Shown: positions 55,326-64,000, counted from the stretch's first letter. The stretch is DNA of 64,000 nt from an uncultured Sulfitobacter sp. (GCA_947492925.1 CANLOQ010000001.1:434001-498000), one strand, 5' to 3'. The notes: generated by a model from the letters alone, not told the origin. Program-made: numbers and translations.

Positions 55326-56137
55326 GGCTTTACAAACTTTGCCCCCGTATCCGAATTGGTCTGCCCCACCAAGACACGTTTCCGCCGTGGCCCTGCGTCC
55401 TGAAACACGCCTTTGCCAGCCACCAGCTCCGCCTGCAAAATCGCCAGCGTCGCGCCCAGCGACGTGCCCAGCGATACCCGCTTGCCGTCCACTTCGGCCT
55501 TGGCCGACACCACCGACACAATTTGCGCCTCACCGCCCTCAAAGCTAAAGATCGGCGCACCGCTTGATCCGAAATCAACCGAACAAGAGGTCACAAGCAC
55601 GCCTTCCTGCTGCGCCAGCACCTTGCAGACTTCCTGCAAAGATGGCGCCTCGGACCGGTCCTTGGCGTAACTCACCACGCCCACAGAATCCCCCGGACGC
55701 GGACGTGCGGCGGTTACGAATGGCTTGATGGTCGTGTTGCGAATGGGCCGCTGTAACTCCAGCAAGGCCAGATCATTGCGCACCCTGTCCGACGATACAT
55801 CACCGTCATAGACAAAATCGGGGTGCACCACCGCCCGGCGAATATCTCGGTAGGCCCCGGCGCGCCCGTTGCGCCAACCGGCCAGAAACTGCACGCCGCT
55901 ATGGTCAATCCGCTGTTTCGTGTCGCGGTCATACAGACAATGCGCCGCCGTCAGCACCAGCCGTGGCGCAATCAGCGCCCCGGTGCAAAATCCGTTCCCG
56001 CCAATGTCCAGCCGTCCCACAGCTTCCCAGGCGCGGGCATCCACGCCTGAATCAAGCCGCTTGAGTCCCGCATCCTGTGCAAGAGCCGCCGAGGCGATCA
56101 CCGTCGTGACCAATGAAAGAATGATCCGCCGCAGCAC
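55322..56137 (-). CDS. Trypsin-like serine protease, first of a tandem pair
   Basis: 271 aa from the GTG at 56137, preceded by GGGGA and giving a good signal peptide (RRIILSLVTTVIASAALA). The frame remains open to 56188, but that start adds a second hydrophobic stretch. Catalytic His66 (TAAHC), Asp122 (RNDLALL) and Ser192 (FGSSGAPI). Same architecture as the next gene, including the tail SDTGAKFV, so the pair arose by duplication. Start in part inferred. Confidence 0.88.
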   Translation of the reverse strand: MLRRIILSLVTTVIASAALAQDAGLKRLDSGVDARAWEAVGRLDIGGNGFCTGALIAPRLVLTAAHCLYDRDTKQRIDHSGVQFLAGWRNGRAGAYRDIRRAVVHPDFVYDGDVSSDRVRNDLALLELQRPIRNTTIKPFVTAARPRPGDSVGVVSYAKDRSEAPSLQEVCKVLAQQEGVLVTSCSVDFGSSGAPIFSFEGGEAQIVSVVSAKAEVDGKRVSLGTSLGATLAILQAELVAGKGVFQDAGPRRKRVLVGQTNSDTGAKFVKP

Positions 56138-56204
56138 AAATATCCCCAAAATCGTTAGAATTTGCTGGATACCGACGACTTGCGGCAAAATTAGGGCAAA
56201 AGCG

Positions 56205-57596
56205 CTAACGCAACCGGGGTATCGCAGGGTCAGGCAGGTTTTCGCCGCTCAGCGCCGGCGGCTTCGGCCCACCCGATGCCCAATCCAGCAATTCAACCGT
56301 ATGCACAATCGGCACCGAAGCCGCTGATCCGATCTGCATCATGCACCCGATATTGCCCGCCGCGATCACGTCGGGGTTCTTGGCCTCCAGCGTGCGCACC
56401 TTGCGCTCTTTCAACTGCCCGGAAATCTCGGGCTGCATCAGGTTGTACGTCCCAGCCGACCCGCAGCACAAATGCGAATCCGCCGGCTCAACCACAGTGA
56501 ACCCCGCCTTTTTCAACAAATCCTTTGGATAGGTCTTGATCTGCTGCCCGTGCTGCAAGGAACAGGCCGCGTGATAGGCAACCACCATCCCCTCGGGCAC
56601 CGGATCACTCCGCGTCACCTGATCGGTCCCGGCAATCATATCCTTCGCAGGGCGCGGTGCCTCTTCCGCCGGCGCGTCCTTTGCCAGATCCATCAGCACC
56701 TCGGACACGTCCTTCGCAATCTCTGACACCCGCGCCGCATCCGCTGCCAGCGGATCATTGCGAAACATATGCCCGTAGTCCTTCACCGTCGTGCCGCAAC
56801 CACTGGTGTTGATCACAATCGCGTCCAGCCCGTCGCCGTCCATTTCGGCACACCACGCCTTGATGTTCTTCGCCGCCGTTGCATGGCTCTGCGATGTCTT
56901 GCCCATGTGATGCGTCAGCGCCCCGCAACATCCCGCGCCCTCGGCCACCACCACCTCGCAGCCCAATCGCGTCAGTAACCGGATCGTCGCGTCGTTAATA
57001 TCGGTGTTCAGCGCCTTCTGCGCACAGCCCGTCATCAGCGCCACCCGCTTCTTGCGCGGGGCTTTGGCCTCAAACGTCTGCGGATCATCGTTCCGGCTCA
57101 CCGGCGGGATCACCTTGGGCGCCATCTCCAGCATCGCGCGCAGCCGCGCATCCGGCATCAGCCGCGCAAAGGGCCGGCCCAGCTTGGCCCCCAGCAGCGC
57201 CACCCGAAACCGCATCGGATAGGGCAAAATCCGCGCCAGCACCCAGCGCAAGGCACGGTCCGTAAAGGGCCGCTTGTACTTCTGGTCGATGTATTCGCGC
57301 GCGTGATCCACCAGATGCATGTAATGCACCCCCGACGGACAGGTCGTCATACATGCCAGACAGGACAGACAGCGATCAATATGCTTGACCGTCTTCTCAT
57401 CCGGCACCCGCTCGTTCTCCAGCATGTCCTTGATCAGATAGATCCGCCCGCGCGGACTGTCCAACTCATCGCCCAACACCTGATAAGTCGGACAGGTCGC
57501 CGTGCAGAACCCGCAATGCACGCAAGACCGCAAAATCTCGTTGCTGCGCTGGATCGCCGGATCGCGCATCTGCGCTTCGGTAAACGTCGTCTGCAT
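56205..57596 (-). CDS. glcF: Glycolate oxidase iron-sulfur subunit
   Basis: 463 aa. Two ferredoxin-like 4Fe-4S motifs, Cys25/28/31/35 (CVHCGFCTATCP) and Cys76/79/82/86 (CLSCLACMTTCP), then two Cys-rich CCG-type domains (AGCCGALTHH, HLCCGSAGTY). It takes electrons from GlcD/GlcE during glycolate oxidation to glyoxylate. It lies last in the glc operon, 3 bases after the small membrane protein. Confidence 0.95.
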   Translation of the reverse strand: MQTTFTEAQMRDPAIQRSNEILRSCVHCGFCTATCPTYQVLGDELDSPRGRIYLIKDMLENERVPDEKTVKHIDRCLSCLACMTTCPSGVHYMHLVDHAREYIDQKYKRPFTDRALRWVLARILPYPMRFRVALLGAKLGRPFARLMPDARLRAMLEMAPKVIPPVSRNDDPQTFEAKAPRKKRVALMTGCAQKALNTDINDATIRLLTRLGCEVVVAEGAGCCGALTHHMGKTSQSHATAAKNIKAWCAEMDGDGLDAIVINTSGCGTTVKDYGHMFRNDPLAADAARVSEIAKDVSEVLMDLAKDAPAEEAPRPAKDMIAGTDQVTRSDPVPEGMVVAYHAACSLQHGQQIKTYPKDLLKKAGFTVVEPADSHLCCGSAGTYNLMQPEISGQLKERKVRTLEAKNPDVIAAGNIGCMMQIGSAASVPIVHTVELLDWASGGPKPPALSGENLPDPAIPRLR

Positions 57597-57599
57597 GCT

Positions 57600-57965
57600 C
57601 TACCCCTGTACCAAATTCGCGGACGCCAGCCCGAACCACGGCATCGTGGTGCCCGCTGCACCAATAACACCCGTCCAGCGCCGCATCCGCAGCCCGCCAT
57701 CCACCTGCCGCAGCGCCCGCGCGCCATAGGCCAACACACCAATCCACGCGAACCAGATCAGCGCGATACTGATCACCGTAAAGACCGCGTTGCGCCCCCA
57801 CAGGTCCGCAAATCCGTAGCGCATCACCAACCCGGAACAGGCAACAAGCGCCGTTCCAATGGCCAGCGCGCGCTGCCGTGCGGGCGTTGTTCCGCCTTGT
57901 GTCAGGCTCCGAAAGGCCAACGGCCCGCCCACAAAAAACACCACGAAAAGCGCCGCCAAAATCAT
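57600..57965 (-). CDS. Small membrane protein inside the glc operon
   Basis: 121 aa with three or four membrane helices (about 2-18, 33-50, 58-80, 96-115). No family recognised. Its ATG overlaps the glcE stop (ATGA at 57962-57965) and it ends 3 bases before glcF, so it is an integral member of the transcript. It may anchor the GlcDEF complex in the membrane or transport something related (inference). Confidence 0.8.
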   Translation of the reverse strand: MILAALFVVFFVGGPLAFRSLTQGGTTPARQRALAIGTALVACSGLVMRYGFADLWGRNAVFTVISIALIWFAWIGVLAYGARALRQVDGGLRMRRWTGVIGAAGTTMPWFGLASANLVQG

Positions 57966-59077
57966 GCAGCGGCGTCCATCAAACCCGTGTTGAAAATCCC
58001 GCGTGGATCGAACCGCTTGCGCAGCCCTGCCGTCAGCTTTGCCACTCCCGGTGCCTCGGGCTGGAACACACCCAGCCGCGCCCGCGTTGCCTCATCCGCA
58101 CGGATCAGCGTGGCATGCCCGTCGAACACCCCCAGCCGCGCGCGCAGGTCACATCCCGCCGCCATGCGCAGCCAGATCAATCCGCCTGCCCAATCATAGA
58201 GATGCGCCTCCGCACCCGCCGCCTGCGCCAGCCCGGGCGCATCGGACGGTTTGCAAGACACCCGCCAGACATCCCCTTCCGCCCCGTGAAACGCCGCCAC
58301 ATCGCGCGCGCCGTCCCAATAGGCTGTGCTGTCTTCCGCCGTCATCACGGACATCTCGGAAACCTGCGATCTCAATACATCCTGCACCTGCGCAAGGCGG
58401 TAGGACACGCTGTCCTCGAACCCTTCCAGCCGCAGCACGGCCCGACGCGTTTCCGGGTCATAGCCCGCGCCGCTCACCTCGAACGGGCTGCCCATCGCGC
58501 GGCTCATCGCGGCCACCGCCGCTGCGTCGTCCAGCCCGTGCAACACCAGCGCGCCCTGCGTTTCGGGCCGCGGCAAGACCTTAAAGGACACCTCGCTTAA
58601 CACGCCCAATGTCCCGAAGGATCCCGCCATCAGCTTGACCAGATCATAGCCGGTGACATTCTTCATCACCCGCCCGCCGTTCTTGACGATGCTGCCCTGC
58701 CCATCGACAAAGCGCACCCCCAGCAGAAAATCCCGCGCCGCGCCAACCGAAATCCGCCGTGGCCCGCTGACGTTCGCCGCAAAGACCCCGCCAATCGTCG
58801 GTGTGCCCGTCGATCCAACAACGCCCCGATGATCCATCGGTTCAAACGCCAGTCGCTGGTTTTCCTTCGCCAGCGCCGCTTCGATCTCCGCCACCGGCGT
58901 GCCCGCCTGCGCCACCATCGTAAGCGCCCCGGGCTCATACAGCGTGATCCCCGACAGCCCCGCCACCGACAGCACCTCACCCGCGCCCGCAAAGCCCCGC
59001 GTCCCGCCGCCACGCACCGACAGCGGCCCGTCTGCATCCGCAACCACAGCCGCCAGTTCTTCTTCCGATCCAATCAC
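57962..59077 (-). CDS. glcE: Glycolate oxidase FAD-binding subunit
   Basis: 371 aa, GTG start at 59077 with GGAAAG 8 bases upstream. FAD-linked oxidase fold: VRGGGTRGF, DHRGVVGSTGTPTIGGVFAANVSGPRRISVGAARD (in part) and ITLYEPGALTMVAQAG, as in GlcE. It partners GlcD and GlcF. Transcribed after glcD (57-base gap) and before the small membrane protein. Confidence 0.94.
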   Translation of the reverse strand: MIGSEEELAAVVADADGPLSVRGGGTRGFAGAGEVLSVAGLSGITLYEPGALTMVAQAGTPVAEIEAALAKENQRLAFEPMDHRGVVGSTGTPTIGGVFAANVSGPRRISVGAARDFLLGVRFVDGQGSIVKNGGRVMKNVTGYDLVKLMAGSFGTLGVLSEVSFKVLPRPETQGALVLHGLDDAAAVAAMSRAMGSPFEVSGAGYDPETRRAVLRLEGFEDSVSYRLAQVQDVLRSQVSEMSVMTAEDSTAYWDGARDVAAFHGAEGDVWRVSCKPSDAPGLAQAAGAEAHLYDWAGGLIWLRMAAGCDLRARLGVFDGHATLIRADEATRARLGVFQPEAPGVAKLTAGLRKRFDPRGIFNTGLMDAAA

Positions 59078-59134
59078 CGCTTCATCTTTCCACTACAATT
59101 CCGGAGGTCTGGAGGCAGAGCCTCCTGGCAAACA

Positions 59135-60583
59135 CTACGCCGCAGCAAGCGCTTCAGAACGGCGCGGGCTCGACGCATCCAACGGAAACACCTTGGCCGG
59201 GTTCAACAACCACGCCGGATCGAACACATCCTTTACCGCCATCTGCGCTTCCAGATCAGCGGCCGCATATTGCACATGCATCAGATCGCGCTTCTCGATC
59301 CCCACACCATGCTCGCCCGTCAGGCATCCGCCCACCTCGACACACAGCTTCAAAATCTCCGCACCAAAGGCCTCACACAATTCCAGATCACCGGGCTTGT
59401 TCGCATCAAACAAGATCAGCGGGTGCATATTCCCGTCGCCCGCGTGAAACACATTGCCCACCTTCAGCCCGTATTCCTCTGACATCTCGCCAATCCGCCG
59501 CAAAACGTGCGGCAGCGACGACACCGGGATCGTCCCGTCCAGACACATATAATCGTTGATCTGCCCCATCGCGCCAAAGGCCGACTTGCGCCCCAGCCAG
59601 ATCGCCGCCGATTCCTCGGCTGACGTGCTCTCGCGCAATTCCACCGGGTTATGCCGCCGCGCGATCTCCATGATCAGGCTCAGCTGGTGGTCGATTTCCG
59701 CATCCGATCCTTCAACCTCGACAATCAGCAAGGCCTCGCACATCGGATAGCCCGCCTTGGCAAAGGCTTCTGTCGCCTCGATGCAGGGGCGGTCCATAAA
59801 CTCGATCGCGACCGGCAACACACCCGCCTTGATAATGTCGCTCACACAGGCCCCCGCGACCTCGTTGTCGTCAAACCCCATCAGCACGGGCCGCGCGCCT
59901 TCCGGTTTGGGCAGAATGCGCAGCGTCGCTTCCGTCACCACGCCCAACTGCCCTTCCGATCCACAGATCAGCCCCAGCAGGTCCAGACCGCCCGCGTCCA
60001 TATGTCCGCCGCCAATCTCGACCACCTCACCGTCCATCATCACCATCGTGACGCCCATCAGGTTGTTCGTGGTGACACCGTATTTCAAACAATGCGCCCC
60101 GCCTGAATTCATCGCGATATTGCCCGCAATCGCACAGGCCAGCTGCGAGGACGGGTCGGGCGCATAGAAAAACCCGTCCGTCTCGACCGCGCCCGTCACG
60201 CTCAAATTCGTGCGCCCCGTCTGCACGCGGATAAGCCTATTGTCATAATCCGTCTCAATCACGTCATTCATGCGCGCCACACCCAGAATCACACAATCCG
60301 CCGTCGGCAGCGCCCCACCGGCAAGCGATGTGCCCGACCCGCGCGGCACCACCGGCACACCTTCCTGATGACAAATGCGCAGCACGTCCGACACCTCGCG
60401 GGTCGAGGACGGCAGCACCGCCACCATCGGCGGACATTTATACGCCGTCAGCGCGTCACACTCATAAGCCTTGGTCTCGCGCTCTTCGTGGATCACCGCA
60501 TCAGGGGGCAGCACCGATTGCAACCGCGCCACCACGCGGGCCTTGCGGGCAAGAACATCGGCATCGGGGATTGGCATTTCCAT
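59135..60583 (-). CDS. glcD: Glycolate oxidase subunit GlcD (FAD-linked)
   Basis: 482 aa. FAD-PCMH fold: VPRGSGTSLAGGALP, DPSSQLACAIAGNIAMNSGG in part, then the C-terminal GlcD/D-LDH-like region VGNVFHAGDGNMHPL and LTGEHGVGIEKRDLM. It oxidises glycolate (or D-lactate) to glyoxylate. GAGGAGA lies 5-11 bases before the ATG at 60583. First gene of the operon, behind the inverted repeat at 60617. Confidence 0.95.
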   Translation of the reverse strand: MEMPIPDADVLARKARVVARLQSVLPPDAVIHEERETKAYECDALTAYKCPPMVAVLPSSTREVSDVLRICHQEGVPVVPRGSGTSLAGGALPTADCVILGVARMNDVIETDYDNRLIRVQTGRTNLSVTGAVETDGFFYAPDPSSQLACAIAGNIAMNSGGAHCLKYGVTTNNLMGVTMVMMDGEVVEIGGGHMDAGGLDLLGLICGSEGQLGVVTEATLRILPKPEGARPVLMGFDDNEVAGACVSDIIKAGVLPVAIEFMDRPCIEATEAFAKAGYPMCEALLIVEVEGSDAEIDHQLSLIMEIARRHNPVELRESTSAEESAAIWLGRKSAFGAMGQINDYMCLDGTIPVSSLPHVLRRIGEMSEEYGLKVGNVFHAGDGNMHPLILFDANKPGDLELCEAFGAEILKLCVEVGGCLTGEHGVGIEKRDLMHVQYAAADLEAQMAVKDVFDPAWLLNPAKVFPLDASSPRRSEALAAA

Positions 60584-60616
60584 CGCAGTCTCCTCGGGTG
60601 CAGCGCAGGGCGCGGT

Positions 60617-60639
60617 ATTGGTAAACTAATATTACCAAT
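60617..60639. promoter_or_regulatory. Operator candidate of the glc operon
   Basis: Perfect 8-bp inverted repeat ATTGGTAA-N7-TTACCAAT, centred 45 bases upstream of the glcD ATG, in the divergent gap with the DUF599 gene. The ATTGGT/ACCAAT halves resemble sites of FadR-subfamily GntR regulators, to which E. coli GlcC belongs, though the spacer is longer than theirs. No such regulator gene is in the window. Confidence 0.65.
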
Positions 60640-60683
60640 TATAGCCGCTGGCAAGTAGCATCTCATGACCCTATGACGATACC

Positions 60684-61406
60684 ATGAACTGGACAGATCG
60701 ACTTGCCCTCTTTTCCGCACTGGATGCCGTCGCTGTCGGCGCGCTTTTTGCCTTCTGGCTGCTGATCGGCTGGCGGGTCGAGCAAAGCCATGCCACCAAA
60801 CCGTCGGTGTCACGCATCATGGCCGATTACCGCCGCGCGTGGATGGTCCAGATGATCACCCGCGAACCGCGCATCTTTGACGCCCAGACCATCGCAACCC
60901 TGCGTCAGGGCACCGCGTTCTTTGCCTCAACCTCCATGATCGCCATTGGCGGCGTGATGGCGCTGATCGGGAACGCGGACAGCCTGACAAACGTCGCACA
61001 GGACATCACGCTCATGGCGCATCCGCCTGTCGTCTGGGAAATCAAGCTGTTGCTGGTGGTGTTCTTCCTGACCAATGCGTTTTTGAAATTCGTCTGGTCA
61101 AACCGCCTTTTCGGCTATTGCTCCGTGCTGATGGCCGCTGTTCCGAATGACCCAAAACATCCCCGCGCGCCGCTGATCGCGCACAAAGCAGGCGAGGTGA
61201 ACATCACCGCCGCGCGCAGCTTCAACCGCGGGCTGCGCGCCGTGTATTTCGCACTGGCCAGCCTGTGCTGGCTGGGCGGTGCCCTCCTGCTGATGTGTGG
61301 TGCATTTTTGACACTGATTGTCATCTGGCGACGGGAATTTGCATCGCAGTCGCGCAGCATCCTCTTGGAAAAAGAGTACAGTAGTTTATATACCATAGAC
61401 GATTGA
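60684..61406 (+). CDS. DUF599-family membrane protein
   Basis: 240 aa, four to five membrane helices (about 13-28, 78-96, 116-132, 193-214). The pattern (LDAVAVGALFAFWLLIGWR; FFLTNAFLKFVWSNRLFGYCSVL; NRGLRAVYFALASLCWL) matches DUF599/PF04654 proteins; function unknown. Divergent from glcD. The stop is within a TATA-rich stretch (61376-61407) with no clear hairpin. Confidence 0.88.
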   Translation: MNWTDRLALFSALDAVAVGALFAFWLLIGWRVEQSHATKPSVSRIMADYRRAWMVQMITREPRIFDAQTIATLRQGTAFFASTSMIAIGGVMALIGNADSLTNVAQDITLMAHPPVVWEIKLLLVVFFLTNAFLKFVWSNRLFGYCSVLMAAVPNDPKHPRAPLIAHKAGEVNITAARSFNRGLRAVYFALASLCWLGGALLLMCGAFLTLIVIWRREFASQSRSILLEKEYSSLYTIDD

Positions 61407-61506
61407 TTGTATTGTTCTGCTGCCGCATTGACCTTTTCCGCACCCATCGGTGCACGAAAAGCCTGATAATCCTGCCCAATGCCGCACCGGATCCCAAAGG
61501 TGACAT

Positions 61507-61860
61507 ATGCTTAGACCTTGCCTTGTTGCGCTGCTGATCTCTGCCCTGCCCGCTGCTGCGGACCCACCCGAAATACGGGATGTCGTCGCGCGGCAAACGG
61601 ATGGTTTCTGGCGCTTTGACGTAACCATCGCCCACGGTGACACCGGTTGGGATCACTACGCCGACGCATGGCGGGTGGTCGATGCCAACGGCACCGAACT
61701 GGGTCTGCGCAACCTCGCGCATCCCCATGTGGCCGAACAGCCCTTTACCCGGTCCCTGTCAAACGTGCGCATCCCCGGTGATCTGAACGAAGTGGGCATT
61801 CAGGCGCGTGACAATGTCACCGGCTGGAGTCCTGACATCAAAATGGTCAAACTGCGCTAA
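61507..61860 (+). CDS. Small secreted protein of unknown function
   Basis: 117 aa with a signal peptide (MLRPCLVALLISALPAAA, cleavage near 18). The mature 99 residues look like one small beta domain (FWRFDVTIAHGDTGWDHYADAWRVVD, in part). AAAGGTG precedes the ATG. No family recognised. Confidence 0.78.
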   Translation: MLRPCLVALLISALPAAADPPEIRDVVARQTDGFWRFDVTIAHGDTGWDHYADAWRVVDANGTELGLRNLAHPHVAEQPFTRSLSNVRIPGDLNEVGIQARDNVTGWSPDIKMVKLR

Positions 61861-61883
61861 GCTGACCGCGTTGCGGGACGGTC

Positions 61884-62336
61884 CTAATCGGCCAGCCCGC
61901 AATGATCCCGCAAGCGCGCCACCAGATCATTGCCCCCGTCTTCAAACCGCCAGCGGACCAACCGGTGATGGATCATCCTGCCCGCATCGCCTTTGCGTTG
62001 GCTCAACACGATCACCTGATCAGAGGCATGGCCAACCGCCGTGACCTCTGCCAGCGGGATCGTATGCGTACGCAGCCAGCGGATTTCCACCGCATCACCG
62101 GTCACCACCACATGCGGATCGGCGCGGCGCATCAACATGCGGCGGTAAACAAACAATCCCAGAAACACGCCCAGCGCCAGCAACAGCCACGCATTCTGCG
62201 TCGCCACAATCAGCGATCCGGTACACCCCGCACCCAGCATCGACAGGACACTGTTGCGCCACAACCGCGTGCGGCTCAGCTCTGACAGCGGATAGGCAAC
62301 CGCCGCCGCCGGGTTCGGGGGCAAGTCCTGCGTCAT
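61884..62336 (-). CDS. Membrane protein with PH-like domain
   Basis: 150 aa. Two close membrane helices (about 33-47 and 49-66), followed by a C-terminal beta-rich part ([26 protein letters not shown]) similar in pattern to bacterial PH-like domains. Unknown function. The ATG overlaps the rlmH stop (ATGA at 62333-62336), so it is the third gene of rsfS-rlmH. Confidence 0.75.
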   Translation of the reverse strand: MTQDLPPNPAAAVAYPLSELSRTRLWRNSVLSMLGAGCTGSLIVATQNAWLLLALGVFLGLFVYRRMLMRRADPHVVVTGDAVEIRWLRTHTIPLAEVTAVGHASDQVIVLSQRKGDAGRMIHHRLVRWRFEDGGNDLVARLRDHCGLAD

Positions 62337-62803
62337 TCGCGGTGATACGGCCCGCCCGACAAGATCGTCGCGGCCCGGTACAGCTGTTCACTCAGCATCA
62401 CCCGCACCAGCATATGCGGCCAGACCATCTTGCCAAATGACAGCGCATGATCGGCTTTCGCGCGCAGTTCCGGGTCAATGCCATCGGCCCCGCCAATCAC
62501 AAACGCCACATCGCTCCGCCCCGTGTCACGCCAGTTGCCCAGCCGCGCGGCAAACGCCGGCGACGTCTCGACCCGTCCGCGTTCGTCCAGCACACAGATC
62601 AACGCACCGGCAGGAAGGGCCCGCGCCAACAGCGCCGCCTCCGCAACCATGCCGCCACCCTTCTTGTCCTCCACCTCAATCACAGACGCCGGGCCAAGGC
62701 CCATGCCCCGCCCGGTTCTGTCAAACCGTGTCAGATAATCATCAATCAGGTCCTTCTCAGGACCTTTGCGCAGCCGCCCCACGGCGCAGATATGCACCCG
62801 CAT
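62333..62803 (-). CDS. rlmH: 23S rRNA (pseudouridine1915-N3)-methyltransferase
   Basis: 156 aa SPOUT methyltransferase. Motifs: [40 protein letters not shown] and the C-terminal [19 protein letters not shown]. It methylates the pseudouridine at 1915 of 23S rRNA on 70S ribosomes. Co-transcribed with rsfS (20-base gap) and overlapping the next gene. Confidence 0.96.
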   Translation of the reverse strand: MRVHICAVGRLRKGPEKDLIDDYLTRFDRTGRGMGLGPASVIEVEDKKGGGMVAEAALLARALPAGALICVLDERGRVETSPAFAARLGNWRDTGRSDVAFVIGGADGIDPELRAKADHALSFGKMVWPHMLVRVMLSEQLYRAATILSGGPYHRE

Positions 62804-62823
62804 GGATCAGCTCCGCACGGCAA

Positions 62824-63192
62824 TCAGCCCTGTGGTGCCGCGGCTTCGCCGCTTTCCATCCACATTTTCTCCAGCTGATAGAACTCGCGCACTTCGGGCC
62901 GGAAGACATGCACAATCACATCGCCCGTGTCGATCAGCACCCAGTCGCCAATATCCTTGCCCTCAACCTTGGGCGTATGGCCAAACTCGTCCTTGACCAT
63001 CTGCGCCAGCTTTTCCGAAATCGCGGACACCTGCCGCGTGGAACGGCCCGAACAGATCACCATGTGATCGCCGATCTCGGTCTTGCCGCGCAGGTCAATC
63101 TGCACGATGTCTTCGGCCTTGTCTTCGTCGAGAGTTTTGAGAATACGTGCCAAAAGCGCATCACTTTTGGTGGTGTCAGAAGTCCGCGCCAT
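62824..63192 (-). CDS. rsfS: Ribosomal silencing factor RsfS
   Basis: 122 aa, Iojap fold: KAEDIVQIDLRGKTEIGDHMVICSG (in part), STRQVSAISEKL, DWVLIDTGDVIVHVFRPEVREFYQLEKMW. It binds uL14 and blocks subunit joining during starvation. GGGAG lies about 9 bases before the ATG. It is followed by rlmH, the standard order in many bacteria. Confidence 0.96.
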   Translation of the reverse strand: MARTSDTTKSDALLARILKTLDEDKAEDIVQIDLRGKTEIGDHMVICSGRSTRQVSAISEKLAQMVKDEFGHTPKVEGKDIGDWVLIDTGDVIVHVFRPEVREFYQLEKMWMESGEAAAPQG

Positions 63193-63360
63193 CAGCGCCG
63201 CTCCCGTGGTCGCATCTGCTGATGCGTTCGTTTGAAGTGCCAGGACATTGTCCTCCTAAAGCCGCGCCGCCAATCCCCCGGCGCTGGGGTCGAAGTCAGA
63301 ATAACAACCCCAGCGTGACATTTCAATGACAGCGATATCAGATCGCGGTGTCCTGTGACA

Positions 63361-64000
63361 TCACCACCCCTCTTCGGTGATGATTTTGTCCTTCGCGGCC
63401 CCCAGCGCAGTCAGCGCATCCCGCACATCATCGACAAACGCCTGCGGCCCGCACAGATAAAATGTGCGACTGAAATCATCCACATGCTTTTGCAAAAATG
63501 CCTTGTCGACCTGCCCGTGTTCCAGCCCGTCGGCCTTCTCATCCGTGACGGTAAACACCGTCTCAAGCCCCTGCATCGCTTCCCATTCGCCGCGCATGAT
63601 AATGTCGGCTTCGGTCTTGTTTGAAAAGATCAGCTTGCAGTTGTCCATCATGCCCTCGCGGTCGTGCTTGCGCAGGATCGGGATGAATGGCGTGATCCCG
63701 GCTCCGGCGGCCAGAAAGACGCCCGGCCCGTGGTCGCGAATTGCGCCGAATGGCGCGTCGATCTTGGCGGTGGCACCCGCTTTCAGTTCGGGCAGCTGTT
63801 CGGTCACGCCATCATGATCGGGATAGCTTTTGATCACAAATTCCAGATCACGCGCGTCCGGTTGCGAGGTAAAGGTAAAGGGCCGCGCCTCATCGCGCCA
63901 TCCGTCGGCGTCAATGGCCAGCTCGACCGCCTGCCCCGGCTCAAACGACAGCCCCTCGGGCTTGTTGAAAACATAGCGGTGGGTGTCATGGGTCAGGCGC
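63361..64000 (-). CDS. FAD/NAD(P)-binding oxidoreductase (flavin/ferredoxin reductase type), N-terminus cut off
   Basis: C-terminal 212 or so residues; the gene enters from the right edge. The visible FAD motif is RPFTFTSQP, preceded by SFEPGQAVELAI. Then come the NAD(P)-binding GVFLAAGAGITPFIPILR and the end FYLCGPQAFVDDVRDAL with final Trp (ITEEGW). It belongs to the ferredoxin-NADP reductase superfamily, near the haemoglobin-reductase or dioxygenase-reductase branches. Partner unknown. Confidence 0.88.
   Translation of the reverse strand, partial: RLTHDTHRYVFNKPEGLSFEPGQAVELAIDADGWRDEARPFTFTSQPDARDLEFVIKSYPDHDGVTEQLPELKAGATAKIDAPFGAIRDHGPGVFLAAGAGITPFIPILRKHDREGMMDNCKLIFSNKTEADIIMRGEWEAMQGLETVFTVTDEKADGLEHGQVDKAFLQKHVDDFSRTFYLCGPQAFVDDVRDALTALGAAKDKIITEEGW

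Overview
The window looks like chromosomal DNA of a marine-type alphaproteobacterium, most likely order Rhodobacterales (roseobacter group). The evidence is the GC-rich coding sequence, the family content (a DUF1523-type protein, a lone Ada-like AraC/MGMT protein, a glnK-amtB pair, glcDEF, paired type I secretion genes) and the heavy use of 4-base ATGA/GTGA stop-start overlaps. I cannot fix the genus from sequence alone. Coding density is very high: about 70 protein genes, several convergent pairs with overlapping 3' ends, and no gene-free stretch over 300 bases. I found no rRNA, tRNA, CRISPR array, insertion sequence or phage integrase.

Layout. 1-3483: truncated glycine-zipper lipoprotein, Ada-like repair protein, and an nth / PfkB kinase / acetyltransferase operon. 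3473-8654: secreted protein, rppH, fadH (2,4-dienoyl-CoA reductase), a LysR regulator and a second glycine-zipper lipoprotein. 8646-13405: a leftward overlapping operon (CinA-like, GNAT, AhpD-like, OmpA-like), then sfsA and map. 13473-17972: ArsR regulator with an SRPBCC protein, PLP aminotransferase, rsmD, ferredoxin reductase, peroxiredoxin. 18008-25681: FemAB-like / phhB / MscS operon, GDPD, RidA, a type I secretion ABC-HlyD pair without TolC, and PhzF. 25781-33382: class A PBP, glnK-amtB, aromatic aminotransferase, sseA, GST, smpB. 33525-37754: uncharacterised secreted protein whose frame continues past an amber stop, a sulfotransferase and a GT14-like glycosyltransferase.

37857-45459 is the most unusual part. 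It is a leftward, almost gapless eight-gene unit built round a large AAA+ ATPase. Its partners are a coiled-coil protein, three small or medium membrane proteins and two sizeable proteins of unknown function. One member (40111-40953) is visibly AT-richer than its neighbours yet fits with 4-base overlaps at both ends. No function can be read off directly; a membrane-associated ATPase machine is the best inference.

45568-64000: MFS transporter, gabD, a muramidase-like protein, an ECF sigma factor coupled to a von Willebrand A protein, a coiled-coil M15-like peptidase without a signal peptide, a small heat-shock protein with a candidate RNA thermometer, two tandem trypsin-like proteases, the glycolate oxidase operon glcD-glcE-(membrane protein)-glcF behind a clear inverted-repeat operator, a DUF599 protein, and the ribosome genes rsfS-rlmH. 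The right edge cuts a flavin reductase.

Taken together this is mainly core metabolism and maintenance: nitrogen sensing and uptake, glycolate use, fatty-acid oxidation, base repair, ribosome maturation and cell-wall synthesis. Interspersed are envelope-stress or surface modules (AAA operon, ECF/vWA, OmpA, proteases, sulfotransferase/GT14).
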